From contig JAJFGG010000014.1 of assembly GCA_021776235.1 (NCBI GenBank), positions 1 through 64,000 of the forward strand: a stretch of 64,000 bases of DNA, in the 5' to 3' direction. The position numbers were made by a program, and so were the translations under genes. Source of the stretch: Alphaproteobacteria bacterium (GTDB lineage: Bacteria > Pseudomonadota > Alphaproteobacteria > GCA-2731375). Shown here piece by piece: positions 16,847 through 26,622 of the stretch. Below the pieces are notes generated by a model. That model was given only the letters and a program-made list of their open reading frames with translations, was not told the origin of the DNA and made no database searches. Numbering within the stretch: the first letter of the stretch is position 1; each line of letters opens with the position of its first letter.

Positions 16847-18445
16847 ATGAAGCGTAAAATCTTTACGATTGCATCGGCCGCCTCGCTCGTCGGGCTCATG
16901 TTCTGCGCCGAAGCGGCGCTGGCACAAAAAAGCGGCGGCGTCCTGAAAGCCTATCACCGCGGCACGCCGCCCAGTGGTTCAATCCATGAGGAAGCCACGA
17001 ACTCCACGCTGACGCCTTACATGGGTGTGTTCAACAACCTGATCATGTACCGCCAGGACGTCGCCCGCGACAGCCTGGAAACCATTATACCGGATCTGGC
17101 CGAGAGCTGGAGCTGGAGCGACGACCTGACCAAACTGACATTCAAGCTTCGCTCGGGCGTGAAATGGCATGATGGCAAGGCCTTCTCGTCCAAGGATGTG
17201 AAGTGCACCTGGGACTTGCTGCAGGGCAAGAGCAAGGCCAAATTGCGCAAGAACCCGCGCAAGGCCTGGTACAAGAACCTGGACAAGGTAACCACCAACG
17301 GTGACGGCGAGGCGACCTTCCATCTGAAACGCCCGCAACCCGCATTCCTTGCTCTACTGGCTTCGGGCTACTCGCCGGTTTATCCCTGCCACGTATCGCC
17401 CAAGAAGATGCGGACAAATCCCGTGGGCACCGGACCGTTCAAATTCGTCAGCCTGAAACAGAACGAACATGTGAAGTTCACCAAGAACCCGAATTATTGG
17501 AAGAAAGACCGGCCTTATCTTGATGGCGTCGAATGGACCATCATCAAAAGCCGGGCGACCCGGGTCCTGGCCTTCATCGCCGGCAAATTCGACATGACCT
17601 TTAATGTCGACGTGACCGTGCCCTTGTTGAAGGATGTGAAATCCCAGGCGCCGCATGCGGTTTGCGAACTGGTGACGACCAATGTCAGCACCAATCTGAT
17701 CGTCAATCAGTTCAAGCCGCCGTTCGACAATGCCGATGTCCGCAAGGCCATGGTGCTGGCGATCGACCGCAAGGCCTTTATCGATATCCTGAGCGAAGGG
17801 CAAAACCTGCAGGGTGGCGCGATGATGCCCCCGCCCTCGGGTGTCTGGGGCATGCCGCCGGACTTCCTGAAAACCGTGGCCGGCTATAATCCGGACATCG
17901 CCGGCAACCGCGCCGCGGCCCGTAAGATCATGGAAGGCCTGGGCTATGGCCCCGACAATCGCCTCAAGGTCAAGGTTTCGACCCGGAATATCGCGGTTTA
18001 CCGCGACCCGGCGGTCATATTGATTGATCACCTGAAAGAGATCTATATGGACGCCGAGTTGGACACGGTCGAAACCAGCAATTGGCACGCCAAAGTGGCC
18101 CGCAAGGACTACATGGTCGGTCTTAACCTGACCGGTATTGGGGTGGATGATCCCGACGCCAACTTCTACGAGAATTATTCCTGTGGCTCGCAGCGCAATT
18201 ACACGGGCTATTGCAAGCCGGAAATGGAGGAGTTGTTCGCGAAGCAATCCATGATGACCGACCAGGCCGCGCGCAAGAAACTGGTCTGGGAAATCGACAA
18301 GAAGCTGCAGGAAGACGCGGCCCGGCCAATGATTTCCCACGGCAAGGCGGCGCAGTGCTGGCAGCCTCACGTCAAGGGCTTCGTCACCCATGTGAACAGT
18401 CTTTATAACAACTGGCGCATGGAAGACGTCTGGATGGACAAATAG
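16847..18445 (+). CDS. Peptide/nickel-type ABC transporter substrate-binding protein
   Basis: A 532-residue periplasmic binding protein of the SBP_bac_5 (DppA/OppA) family. A signal peptide with basic MKRK, a hydrophobic core and cleavage after AEAALA (about residue 26) is visible. The family signature follows: ETIIPDLAESWSWSDDLTKLTFKLRSGVKWHDGKAFSSKDV at about residues 75-117. Later come the ligand-cleft pattern NPVGTGPFKFVS and RKAMVLAIDRKAFID. It delivers a small peptide, glutathione or similar cationic or organic ligand to the DppBC pore. It is the first gene of the operon and is separated from the permease by 123 bases containing a stem-loop, which often keeps the binding protein more abundant than the membrane subunits. 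Confidence 0.93.
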   Translation: MKRKIFTIASAASLVGLMFCAEAALAQKSGGVLKAYHRGTPPSGSIHEEATNSTLTPYMGVFNNLIMYRQDVARDSLETIIPDLAESWSWSDDLTKLTFKLRSGVKWHDGKAFSSKDVKCTWDLLQGKSKAKLRKNPRKAWYKNLDKVTTNGDGEATFHLKRPQPAFLALLASGYSPVYPCHVSPKKMRTNPVGTGPFKFVSLKQNEHVKFTKNPNYWKKDRPYLDGVEWTIIKSRATRVLAFIAGKFDMTFNVDVTVPLLKDVKSQAPHAVCELVTTNVSTNLIVNQFKPPFDNADVRKAMVLAIDRKAFIDILSEGQNLQGGAMMPPPSGVWGMPPDFLKTVAGYNPDIAGNRAAARKIMEGLGYGPDNRLKVKVSTRNIAVYRDPAVILIDHLKEIYMDAELDTVETSNWHAKVARKDYMVGLNLTGIGVDDPDANFYENYSCGSQRNYTGYCKPEMEELFAKQSMMTDQAARKKLVWEIDKKLQEDAARPMISHGKAAQCWQPHVKGFVTHVNSLYNNWRMEDVWMDK

Positions 18446-18451
18446 TCCAAC

Positions 18452-18496
18452 GGCTGGGACACTGCGTGAATTCGTTTTTGCGACGGTGTCCCGGCC
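18452..18496 (+). promoter_or_regulatory. Intercistronic stem-loop after the binding-protein gene
   Basis: The arm GGCTGGGACACTG (18452-18464) pairs with CGGTGTCCCGGCC (18484-18496) over 13 positions with two G-U pairs. It starts six bases after the stop of the binding-protein gene. No U-tract follows the stem, although the loop contains TTTTT. It more likely acts as an mRNA stabiliser or partial attenuator than as a full terminator. Confidence 0.6.
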
Positions 18497-18568
18497 GGCC
18501 CGGTTTCATGGATCCGTTATCGTCAAGAAAGTTCCGTAGTGGGCCTGCATGGGTGAAGGGAAACGGCG

Positions 18569-19516
18569 TTGAGCACCTATTTGGTTAAGCGCTTCTTGTT
18601 GATGCTGCTGACGCTGATCGGAATATCGATCATCATCTTTGTCCTGCTGCGGCTGATGCCCGGCAACATCGCCGATATCATGTTTGATTCCGCCGGCTTT
18701 GTGGATCCGGCGGAAAAAGCCCAGATCGAAAAGGAACTGGGCCTGGATCAACCGATCCCGGTTCAATATTTTGACTGGATCAAGGGCCTGTTGGTTTGGG
18801 ATTTGGGATTTTCCTATGTTTCGGAAATGCCTGCGATCGACGAATTGGGCCCCCGCATACCGATAACCGCAAAACTGGCGGCACTGGCACTGGGTTTCTC
18901 GATCCTGTTCGGCCTGCCTCTTGGCGTCATCAGTGCCGTGAAACAGGACACCGCGCTGGACTATATCATGCGGATCGTCTCGTTGAGCGGCCTGTCCCTG
19001 CCGTCATTTTGGCTGGCCCTGCTGATCCTGATGTTTTTTGTTGCCAATTTTGGCAGCATCCCGATCTATATGGACCCGCCGGAAAACCTTTGGGATGAAC
19101 TGGTGCTTTATTCCATTCCAGCGGCGGCGGTGGGCTTCCGCTCCTCCGCCCTGATCATGCGGCTGACCCGTTCCTCCATGCTGGAGGTCATGCGCCAGGA
19201 CTACATCCGCACCGCGCGCTCAAAAGGCGCTTCGGAGAACTCGATCAACTATCGTCACGCCTTGAAAAACGCGGTCCTGCCGGTGACGACGATCATTGGG
19301 ATCGAGGCGGCATTCCTGATTGGCGGCCTGATCATTACGGAAACGGTATTCAATATCCCCGGCGTGGCGCATTTCCTGGTCGAGGCGATCCTGATGCGGG
19401 ATTACCCGATCGTCCAGAGCCTTGTCATGCTCATCGCGATCGTTACCGTCGTGATCAATTTTCTGGTCGATCTGTTATATGCGGTGCTGGATCCAAGGAT
19501 TAAATATGCTGAATAG
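18569..19516 (+). CDS. dppB: ABC transporter permease, DppB type
   Basis: A 315-residue inner-membrane permease with six predicted helices. The N-terminal signature STYLVKRFLLMLLTLIGISIIIFVLLRLMPGN is typical of DppB/OppB. The EAA-loop that docks the ATPases reads MRQDYIRTARSKGASENSINYRHALKNAVLPV at about residues 210-241. The longest frame starts at TTG 18569, with GAAGGGA upstream; no closer ATG preserves the family N-terminus, so TTG is probably genuine. It is the second gene of the operon, with DppC 50 bases downstream. Symbol by family; the substrate is not proven. Confidence 0.9.
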   Translation: MSTYLVKRFLLMLLTLIGISIIIFVLLRLMPGNIADIMFDSAGFVDPAEKAQIEKELGLDQPIPVQYFDWIKGLLVWDLGFSYVSEMPAIDELGPRIPITAKLAALALGFSILFGLPLGVISAVKQDTALDYIMRIVSLSGLSLPSFWLALLILMFFVANFGSIPIYMDPPENLWDELVLYSIPAAAVGFRSSALIMRLTRSSMLEVMRQDYIRTARSKGASENSINYRHALKNAVLPVTTIIGIEAAFLIGGLIITETVFNIPGVAHFLVEAILMRDYPIVQSLVMLIAIVTVVINFLVDLLYAVLDPRIKYAE

Positions 19517-19566
19517 AGCTTGTTGGAAATTGGCGGAACCGCCCACGGCTATAAAGGACCGGTATA

Positions 19567-20460
19567 ATGGTTGATATCGACCACCAGGCCGAACTGGTCA
19601 AAGCCGGGGCCCATATTTCCGGCCGTTGGGATAAATTGTGGTTCTACGCCCGCCGCTATCCCCTGGGAGCCATTGGCGCGGTGATCATGGTGGTGTTCGT
19701 CTTCTCCGCCGTCTTCGCCGACCTGATCGCCCCGCACGATCCGCTGCAGACAAAGGCTTCGGCCTCGCTATTGGCGCCCAATAGCGACTTTGTCATGGGC
19801 GCCGACATGATGGGGCGCGATATGTTTAGCCGCATTATCCATGGCTCGCGGATTTCGCTGACCGTGGGGGTCGCCTCGATTTTGCTGGGTGGCATCATCG
19901 GCGTCATCGTCGGACTGATGTCGGGCTATTTGATGGGCTGGTTCGATCTTCTCATGCAACGCATCATCGATATCATGCAGGCGCTGCCGCTACTGGTGCT
20001 TGCTCTGGTAATGGCCGCCTCGTTGGGGCCGTCGCTGGAAAACACGGTGATCGCCATATCGATCCCATTGGTCCCGAACGTGGCGCGGGTCGTGCGCTCG
20101 TCGACCTTGTCACTACGCGAGATGCCCTTCGTCGAAGCGGCACGGGCGGCGGGCATGAGTGAAATCCGGGTGGCGGTGCGTCACGTCCTGCCGAACATCC
20201 TGGCGCCGCTGATCGTGTTGTTCACGGCCCAGCTTGGCGCCGCGATACTGATCGAGGCCTCGCTCTCCTTTCTCGGCCTCGGCGTGCCCGAACCGCACCC
20301 TTCGTGGGGCCGCATGTTATCTGAATCGGCCGCCGAATATGTACGCGTGGCGCCCTGGCTGGTGATTTTTCCCGGCCTGGCCATCAGCCTGGCGGTATTC
20401 GGAACCAACCTCTTTGGCGACGCCTTGCGTGACATTCTCGACCCAAGACAGCGCAACTGA
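19567..20460 (+). CDS. dppC: ABC transporter permease, DppC type
   Basis: A 297-residue inner-membrane permease that pairs with DppB. It has an N-terminal OppC-N helix (YPLGAIGAVIMVVFVFSAVFADLIAPHDP, about residues 36-64) and the family segment GADMMGRDMFSRIIHGSRISL. The EAA-loop reads MPFVEAARAAGMSEIRVAVRHVLPNILAPL at about residues 187-216. The C-terminus has the usual FGTNLFGDALRDILDPR ending. The ATG at 19567 follows AAAGGA with suitable spacing. The downstream DppD gene begins 67 bases later. Confidence 0.92.
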   Translation: MVDIDHQAELVKAGAHISGRWDKLWFYARRYPLGAIGAVIMVVFVFSAVFADLIAPHDPLQTKASASLLAPNSDFVMGADMMGRDMFSRIIHGSRISLTVGVASILLGGIIGVIVGLMSGYLMGWFDLLMQRIIDIMQALPLLVLALVMAASLGPSLENTVIAISIPLVPNVARVVRSSTLSLREMPFVEAARAAGMSEIRVAVRHVLPNILAPLIVLFTAQLGAAILIEASLSFLGLGVPEPHPSWGRMLSESAAEYVRVAPWLVIFPGLAISLAVFGTNLFGDALRDILDPRQRN

Positions 20461-20527
20461 GCCGCAAATCCGGTTCATGAGTTGTAATTTTGAAAATACC
20501 TGAAACTCCATCCTGAACGGCGGGTGC

Positions 20528-21595
20528 ATGGCGGACACGGCGAACAAAGATCTGGAAACACCGGTAAGGGCAACGCCCCAAAGCAATGCGGCCGCGCTTG
20601 AGGTAGAGGGGCTGCAAACCTATTTTTATACCCGCCAGGGCATCGTCAAGGCGGTGGACGGCCTATCGTTCAATTTGCGCAAGGGCGAAACCTTGGGCAT
20701 CGTTGGCGAATCCGGCTGCGGCAAAAGCATCACTGCCCTCTCTGTCATGCGTTTGATACCCGACCCGCCCGGACGTATCGTCGGCGGCAAGGTGAGCATG
20801 GACGGCAGAAATCTTCTCGATCTCGACGAGTCCGAGATGCGGGCAATCCGCGGCAACGACATTTCGATGATTTTTCAAGAGCCGATGACCTCGTTGAACC
20901 CGGTCCTGACCATCGGCTACCAGATTGCCGAGGCTTTGATCCTGCATCAGGATTTGTCCAAGGCCCAGGCCCTGGATCGGGCCGTGGAAATGCTGGATCT
21001 GGTGAAAATTCCAGAGCCGGCGCAGCGGGCCAAGGAATATCCCCACCAGCTTTCCGGCGGCATGCGCCAGCGGGCAATGATTGCCATGGCGCTGGCCTGC
21101 AATCCCAAGGTGCTGATCGCCGACGAACCGACGACGGCGCTTGATGTCACCATCCAGGCGCAGATTCTCGATCTGATCCTGCGGCTTCAGGAACAACTGG
21201 GAACAGCCGTGATCTTGATCACCCACGATCTGGGCGTCGTCGCGGAAACCGCCCAACGGGTCATTGTGATGTACGCCGGCAGGAAGGTTGAGGAAGCGGA
21301 TGTCGAACCGCTTTTCGCCGAGCCCATGCATCCCTACACCCATGGCCTGATGGCCTCGGTGCCGCACCTGGACATCATCAAGGGTAACGACCAGGTCGTC
21401 ACCGAACGGTTGGAGGAAATTCCCGGTATCGTGCCACCGTTGAACGATCTGCCCCCGGGCTGTGCCTTCGCGCCCCGCTGCAAGTTCGCGGATGACCGTT
21501 GCGCCTTGGAGTATCCGGTCTATGAGGAAAAGCGGCCCGGACACTGGGCCGCATGCTGGCATTCAAATCGTTTGTATGGAGACCGGAATGACTGA
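20528..21595 (+). CDS. dppD: ABC transporter ATP-binding protein, DppD type
   Basis: A 355-residue ATPase. Walker A is GESGCGKS (about residues 59-66), the Q-loop is [12 protein letters not shown], the ABC signature is LSGGMRQR, Walker B is [12 protein letters not shown] and the H-loop is THDLG. The C-terminal oligopeptide extension with the cysteine pattern [15 protein letters not shown]...AACW is present and may hold an iron-sulfur cluster as in DppD relatives. It forms a heterodimer with the DppF-type ATPase encoded directly after it. The two genes overlap by eight bases, so translation is coupled. Confidence 0.93.
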   Translation: MADTANKDLETPVRATPQSNAAALEVEGLQTYFYTRQGIVKAVDGLSFNLRKGETLGIVGESGCGKSITALSVMRLIPDPPGRIVGGKVSMDGRNLLDLDESEMRAIRGNDISMIFQEPMTSLNPVLTIGYQIAEALILHQDLSKAQALDRAVEMLDLVKIPEPAQRAKEYPHQLSGGMRQRAMIAMALACNPKVLIADEPTTALDVTIQAQILDLILRLQEQLGTAVILITHDLGVVAETAQRVIVMYAGRKVEEADVEPLFAEPMHPYTHGLMASVPHLDIIKGNDQVVTERLEEIPGIVPPLNDLPPGCAFAPRCKFADDRCALEYPVYEEKRPGHWAACWHSNRLYGDRND

Positions 21596-22604
21596 GCTGG
21601 CCCCAAACCAGGCTCCAGGCCGGAGCCCCGTGGAAACGGAGGAAGCGCCGCTTCTGGAGGTCGTCGATCTAAAGAAGCATTTTCCCCTCAAGAAGGGCTT
21701 GCTGTCCCGCGTCGGCCGCAAGGTTTATGCGGTTGATGGCGTCAGTTTTCACATTAAACAGGGCGAAACCCTGGGCCTGGTGGGCGAAAGCGGTTGCGGC
21801 AAGTCGACGGTGGGACGAACCGTACTCCGCCTGCTTGACCCCACCGCAGGCAGTATCAGGCTCAACGGCCGCGATATTACCGGCCTTAGCAAGACCGCCA
21901 TGCGGCCGGTCCGCCGCGAGATGCAGATCATATTCCAGGATCCTTACTCCTCGCTGAACCCGCGCATGTCGGCCGGCGATATTGTCGAGGAAATGCTGCG
22001 TGTCCACGGCATTGGCACGGCCGCCGAGCGCCGCCAGCGGGTCGCCGAATTGTTCGAACGGGTCGGCCTGCGCAAAGCGCAAATGAACAGTTTTCCGCAT
22101 GAATTTTCCGGCGGGCAACGGCAACGCATCGGCATTGCGCGGGCCCTGGCCTTGAACCCGAAAGTGATCATCGGCGACGAACCGGTATCCGCACTGGACG
22201 TTTCGATCCAGGCCCAGGTCATCAATCTGTTGATGGACCTGCAGGCGGAACTCAATCTATCCTATCTGTTCATCGCCCATGATTTGGCCGTCGTCGAGCA
22301 TATCAGCCACCGCATCGCGGTCATGTATCTGGGCAAGATCGTTGAATACACCGACAAGAAAACCCTCTTCACCAATCCACAACACCCCTACACCGAAGCG
22401 CTGCTTTCGGCGGTGCCCATTCCCGACCCGACGATCCGGCGCAAGAAAACCATCCTGCAGGGCGACGTGCCCAGCCCGATCCAGCCGCCGTCGGGCTGCC
22501 ATTTCCACACCCGCTGCCCCTATGCCGAAGAACGTTGCAAGGTCGAAGTGCCGGCATTGAAAACCTACGCCCCCGGTCACGTGGTGTCCTGTCACCTGCG
22601 ATAG
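21588..22604 (+). CDS. dppF: ABC transporter ATP-binding protein, DppF type
   Basis: A 338-residue ATPase. Walker A is GESGCGKST (about residues 70-78), the Q-loop is [12 protein letters not shown], the signature is FSGGQRQR, Walker B is [12 protein letters not shown] and the switch histidine is in IAHDLAVV. It ends with the oligopeptide-type cysteine motif [15 protein letters not shown]...SCHLR. The open frame extends to 21462, but the ATG at 21588 overlaps dppD by eight bases and begins at the proper family start, so it is chosen. It completes a five-gene Dpp/Opp-like importer. Confidence 0.93.
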   Translation: MTELAPNQAPGRSPVETEEAPLLEVVDLKKHFPLKKGLLSRVGRKVYAVDGVSFHIKQGETLGLVGESGCGKSTVGRTVLRLLDPTAGSIRLNGRDITGLSKTAMRPVRREMQIIFQDPYSSLNPRMSAGDIVEEMLRVHGIGTAAERRQRVAELFERVGLRKAQMNSFPHEFSGGQRQRIGIARALALNPKVIIGDEPVSALDVSIQAQVINLLMDLQAELNLSYLFIAHDLAVVEHISHRIAVMYLGKIVEYTDKKTLFTNPQHPYTEALLSAVPIPDPTIRRKKTILQGDVPSPIQPPSGCHFHTRCPYAEERCKVEVPALKTYAPGHVVSCHLR

Positions 22605-22689
22605 AGCGGCACCCATCCACCGGCGGCGAGTGCATGGAAACTGTCAGCTAACCCGCCGCGACGCGGCCGAAAAAGGGGCCGGAAAAACG

Positions 22690-23169
22690 ATGTCGGAAAA
22701 CGGATTCAAGATTGTCCGCGGGCCGGAACAGCCGGTGGCGGATCAGCTGGCGGTTCTGTCCTGCCTTAACCAATACTGTCATTTGGTGGACCGGGGCGAG
22801 GTCGATGAAATTGCCGCCCTGTTTGCCGAGGATGGGGTCCTGCGGCCCGCCTATCAGGGCGACGCGCGCTTTGAAGGCCGGGCGGCGATCCGCGCCTGGT
22901 ACCAGAAATACGACCGGGAGGTACGGGCCGGGCGGCGTCATCGGCGCCACAGGATCACCGCGCCCTTCGTCAGGATCGAAGGCAATGACGCGCGCGCCTG
23001 GTGCTACCTGGATTCTTCGGCGCTGATCATCGCGGCGAACGTCATCAAGGTCAGCGCCGGACGCTATGAAGACAGGCTGATCAAGGTGGATGGCACATGG
23101 CTGTTCAAGGAGCGCGTCATCATTCTCAACCATATTCATACGATCGACGGCTTTGACGAGATCGCATAA
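22690..23169 (+). CDS. SnoaL-like / NTF2-fold protein
   Basis: A 159-residue alpha+beta-barrel protein of the SnoaL-like (NTF2) superfamily. The visible pattern is an N-terminal helix with LNQYCHLVDRGEVDEIAALFAEDGVL (about residues 26-51), then FEGRAAIRAWYQKY, and the barrel strands around RRHRITAPFVRIEGNDARAWCYLD. Such proteins act as small hydrolases, isomerases, ring-hydroxylating beta-like subunits or binding proteins; no specific activity can be claimed. ATG 22690 is chosen because the family domain starts there; the frame is open to 22630. It follows the Dpp operon by about 85 bases and may be co-transcribed. It converges on the Pot-type permease. Confidence 0.82.
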   Translation: MSENGFKIVRGPEQPVADQLAVLSCLNQYCHLVDRGEVDEIAALFAEDGVLRPAYQGDARFEGRAAIRAWYQKYDREVRAGRRHRRHRITAPFVRIEGNDARAWCYLDSSALIIAANVIKVSAGRYEDRLIKVDGTWLFKERVIILNHIHTIDGFDEIA

Positions 23170-23171
23170 GA

Positions 23172-24005
23172 CTAGAGCATTTCCGCCGCCCGGCCCAGGC
23201 GCTCGCTGCGCCAGCGCAGCAATTCAACCACCGCCATCAAGGCCACCGACACCACGATCAAAAGCGTCGCGATGGCCACGATCGAAGGGTCGAGATTGTC
23301 GCGCAGGCCGGAGAAAAGCTGCCTCGGCAGGGTGAATTGCGCCGGGGAGGCGATGAACAGGGCGACGACGATCTCGTCGAATGAGGTTACGAAGGCAAAA
23401 ATCGCGCCCGAGATCACCCCCGGCATGATCAACGGCAGGGTCACGCCGAAAAAGGCGGTCAGGGGGCGGGCGCCCAGGCTTTGCGCGGCGCGGACCATAT
23501 TACGGTCGAAACCCTGCAGGGTCGCCGTCACCGTGATCACCACGAAGGGCACCGCCAGGACCGTGTGCGCCAGGATCATGCCGGTGAAGGTTCCAGCCAG
23601 GCCAACACGGGCAAAGACGAAATAGGCGGCCAGTGCCGTGATCACCAGCGGCACCATCATCGGCGACAGCAACAACGCCATTAAAAGCGGCTTCAGGCGA
23701 AACTCGACACTGGTCAGGCCATAGGCGGCCAGGGTGCCCAGGATGGTCGCCAGAACCGTGGTCGCCGAGGCAATGATGACGCTGTTTTCCAGGGACAGCA
23801 TCCACGGGTACGGCGTGAATATGACCTCGAACCACTTCCAGGACACCCCCGGCAACGGGTAATTCAACAGGCTGCTGGAACTGACCGATATGGGAATGAT
23901 AACGATGATCGGCATCACCAGAAAGATGAAGACCAGCACACAGATGGCCCGGAAGGTCAGTTGCCAGATCCGCTGGCCCAGGGTCGCATGCAGGGGAAGT
24001 GCCAT
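23172..24005 (-). CDS. ABC transporter permease, PotC type
   Basis: A 277-residue permease with six helices, last gene of a spermidine/putrescine-type (or ferric/opine-type) importer. It shows the PotC pattern: a helix FRAICVLVFIFLVMPIIVIIPIS near the start, then ENSVIIASATTVLATILGTLAAYGLT, and the EAA loop MVRAAQSLGARPLTAFFGVTLPLIMPGV at about residues 180-207. Its start lies nine bases after the PotB-like stop, so the two are a translational pair. Substrates of this family range from polyamines to opines and amino acids; sequence alone does not decide. Confidence 0.9.
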   Translation of the reverse strand: MALPLHATLGQRIWQLTFRAICVLVFIFLVMPIIVIIPISVSSSSLLNYPLPGVSWKWFEVIFTPYPWMLSLENSVIIASATTVLATILGTLAAYGLTSVEFRLKPLLMALLLSPMMVPLVITALAAYFVFARVGLAGTFTGMILAHTVLAVPFVVITVTATLQGFDRNMVRAAQSLGARPLTAFFGVTLPLIMPGVISGAIFAFVTSFDEIVVALFIASPAQFTLPRQLFSGLRDNLDPSIVAIATLLIVVSVALMAVVELLRWRSERLGRAAEML

Positions 24006-24014
24006 GGTTCGACC

Positions 24015-25271
24015 TTAACCCAGTTTCATGCCGCCGGCGCCGGCGAAGCGCTGGTACAATGGGTACAGCACGCCGATGCAAGCCAGCAGCAGAATGGCAA
24101 GAGCCCCCGCCAGCCCCCAATTGGCTGTATTGGTGGCGTACTCGGCGATCAGATAGGCCAGCATCTGATCGCTGCCGCCGCCGATCAACATCGGCGTAAT
24201 GTAAAAGCCCAGGGCGATGACATAGACCAGCAGGCAGCCGGCAGCCAGACCCGGCAGGGTTTGCGGAAAATACACGCTGAGGAAGGCGGCGCGGGGCGTC
24301 GCGCCCAACGAGGTCGCGGCCCGTACGTGATCGCTGGGGATACCCTTCATGACGCTATAATGGGGCAGGATCATGAACGGCAGCAGGATATGCACCATGG
24401 CGATATAGACGCCCGTGCGATTGAAAATCAACGCCAGTGGCTCTTCGACCAAGCCGAGTCCGAGCAGCACGTCGTTCACGATGCCGGCCTTTTGCAGCAC
24501 GATTACCCAGGCCGCCGTACGCACCAAAAGTGACGTCCAGAATGGCAATAGAACCAATAAAATCAAAATCTTGGCCAGGCGGCGCGGGGCCGTCGCGATC
24601 ATATAGGCGACCGGATAACCCAGCACGATACAGCTCAGGGCAACAACCAGCGCAATCCACAGAGTACGTTGCAGGTTATCAAGATAAACCTGTTTTTCCG
24701 GTGGCGCGCGCCGAATACCGCCGTCCCATTGCAGGTCCAGATCGATTGCCTGAAGCAGGTAATGCATAGTGAAAGCGGAATCGTTGCCCTTCAGGGTGCG
24801 CCAATAGATCAGGTCCGACCACCGGGCATCGCGGGCGATCATGGCCTCCCTGAACGGCGCCTGCATTCGTTTGGCCTTGCGCCCCGTGCGCATTAACAGG
24901 CTGCGGAAGCCGCTGACCTCGTAATTCAGGCGCAGGGACACCTTGGGCAGGGTCCGGTCCGCATAACCCAGCTTCAGGTCCTCGGCCAGGGCGGCGAAGG
25001 TGGCTTCGTCTGGAAGGTTCTGTCCGTCCCACGCCCGCAGCGCCTCTGTCACCCGGGGTAACATGGTGACCACTTCCGGGTTGGATATGCTGAAATAGAG
25101 AACGAAACCAATGGGGACGAGAAAAAACGCGACCAGAAAAAGAAAAAGCGGCGCGATCAGGCCATAGGCACGGAATTTGCGCAAGCGGTCCGCCCGCCGC
25201 AAGTTCCCCCTTAGTGTATCCCGATCCACCACCGGCCCAACTTGCCTACCGGTTGCCGCAGTTTCAGTCAT
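24015..25271 (-). CDS. ABC transporter permease, PotB type (long)
   Basis: A 418-residue permease, longer than the usual 280-310. It has an N-terminal helix near residues 36-58, then a 130-residue insert rich in charged residues (about 65-195: RVTEALRAWDGQNLPDEATF and following) before the PotB core. Core helices follow, with the EAA-like loop HVRAATSLGATPRAAFLSVYFPQTLPGLA at about 315-343. This extended periplasmic loop is typical of one alphaproteobacterial Pot-like subfamily. It lies between the stem-loop after the binding-protein gene and the PotC-like gene. Confidence 0.88.
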   Translation of the reverse strand: MTETAATGRQVGPVVDRDTLRGNLRRADRLRKFRAYGLIAPLFLFLVAFFLVPIGFVLYFSISNPEVVTMLPRVTEALRAWDGQNLPDEATFAALAEDLKLGYADRTLPKVSLRLNYEVSGFRSLLMRTGRKAKRMQAPFREAMIARDARWSDLIYWRTLKGNDSAFTMHYLLQAIDLDLQWDGGIRRAPPEKQVYLDNLQRTLWIALVVALSCIVLGYPVAYMIATAPRRLAKILILLVLLPFWTSLLVRTAAWVIVLQKAGIVNDVLLGLGLVEEPLALIFNRTGVYIAMVHILLPFMILPHYSVMKGIPSDHVRAATSLGATPRAAFLSVYFPQTLPGLAAGCLLVYVIALGFYITPMLIGGGSDQMLAYLIAEYATNTANWGLAGALAILLLACIGVLYPLYQRFAGAGGMKLG

Positions 25272-25308
25272 TCAGCCAGAGCACTTCCGGGCTCTTGCAT
25301 CTGGAACG

Positions 25309-25342
25309 GCGGGGGCACCCGCACCGCCCGAGGGCACCCCCG
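25309..25342 (-). promoter_or_regulatory. Stem-loop between binding-protein and permease genes
   Basis: GCGGGGG (25309-25315) and CCCCCGC (25336-25342) are perfect complements flanking a GC-rich loop, in the 88-base gap after the substrate-binding-protein gene. There is no U-tract. A similar arrangement occurs after the Dpp binding protein, so differential expression of binding protein over permeases is the likely purpose. Confidence 0.5.
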
Positions 25343-25359
25343 CGTCCATGGTTTGCGTC

Positions 25360-26412
25360 CTACTTCGCTTTCCAGGCGGTCCAGCGTTCGAATATCTCGT
25401 CAGAGTTATCGAGCCAGAATTCCACCGAATCCTCGCGGCCGGTATCCAACGCATCCGCGATATTCTTACCCGCGGGCAATTCCGCCGCGACCTCAGGCTT
25501 GATAAAATTCAGCGCCGCCTTGTTTGGCTGGCCGTAAGTGTAGTCGTTGGTGAAGGCCGCCTCACGCTTGGGATCGGTGAAGAATTTCAGATACCCGTAG
25601 GCGGCATCCACATTCGCCGAATCCTTGAAAATGGCCCATTTATCCACATACAGAATGTTGTTCTGCCAGAGCATCTTCAGGCCGTGGCCGTCCTTGTTGG
25701 CCTTGGAAATCCGGCCGTTGTAGGCGGTGCTCATCACCACATCGCCGCTGACCAGCCATTCCGGCGCCTGCGCGCCGGCTTCCCACCATTGGATGCTGCT
25801 TTTGATCGATTCCAGCTTGGCAAAGGCGCGGTCAAGTCCCGCCTTGGTGCTCATCACCTTGTAGACGTCCATGACATCAACGCCATCGGCCATCAGGGCG
25901 AATTCAAGGGTACCCTTGGGGTCACTGCGCAGGCCGCGCTTGCCGGGAATTTTCTTCAGATCGAAGAAATCGGCAATGGAAGTGGGCTGAACCTTGGTGT
26001 TCTTGGGGTTATAGCCGACCAGTTGCGAAACCACGGCCACACCCAGGCCGCATTCGGTCACCGCCGGTGTGATGAAGTCTGATTTTTGGCCAATGCGCGA
26101 CCAGTCCAGTTTGACGAACAGGCCTTCTTCGCAACCGCGGATCAGTTCCGAGGTTTCAACCTGCACCACGTCCCAGGGCCGGTTGCCGGTTTCCTGCATT
26201 GCCTTGAACTGGGCCCAGCCGCCAAGGTAGGTATCCTCCAACACCCTGATGCCTTTGGAATCGCCGTACGGCTTGAAAAAATTCTTGCGTTGTGAATCCT
26301 GGTAGCCGCCGCCCCAGGAAGCTATGGTGAAATCCCGCGCCAGGGCGCTACCCGCCAATGCCGCCGCTGCTATCGCGACCGCCGCGGCCGTCATATACTT
26401 CTTTATAGTCAT
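25360..26412 (-). CDS. Pot-type ABC transporter substrate-binding protein
   Basis: A 350-residue periplasmic binding protein. A signal peptide is obvious: MTIKKYMTAAAVAIAAAALA with cleavage after SALA (about residue 25). The mature start RDFTIASWGGGYQDSQRKNFFKPY is typical of PotD/AfuA-like proteins, and so are PWDVVQVETSELIRGCEEGLF and the C-terminal EFWLDNSDEIFERWTAW. It binds the ligand and delivers it to the PotB/PotC-like pore. GGAGGAG lies nine bases before the ATG. The ATPase gene is divergent, so a shared control region of about 210 bases (26413-26622) serves both directions. Confidence 0.92.
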   Translation of the reverse strand: MTIKKYMTAAAVAIAAAALAGSALARDFTIASWGGGYQDSQRKNFFKPYGDSKGIRVLEDTYLGGWAQFKAMQETGNRPWDVVQVETSELIRGCEEGLFVKLDWSRIGQKSDFITPAVTECGLGVAVVSQLVGYNPKNTKVQPTSIADFFDLKKIPGKRGLRSDPKGTLEFALMADGVDVMDVYKVMSTKAGLDRAFAKLESIKSSIQWWEAGAQAPEWLVSGDVVMSTAYNGRISKANKDGHGLKMLWQNNILYVDKWAIFKDSANVDAAYGYLKFFTDPKREAAFTNDYTYGQPNKAALNFIKPEVAAELPAGKNIADALDTGREDSVEFWLDNSDEIFERWTAWKAK

Positions 26413-26622
26413 CTGCTATTTCTCCTCCCTAGGCCCGCGGACCCCTTATCGGCCCGCGCTGACCATGAGCTGTTATGGAATATATTCTAGCACTGCCGAC
26501 GGACCATCCGGCAAGACATTCTGCGTTGCTGGCGCGGGTGGGTCTGGTTGCAACGGCACAGCCATCGCGGCGATAGAGTGGAACCGGTTTCAGAAATACC
26601 GCCGACAGGCACAACAGGACCG

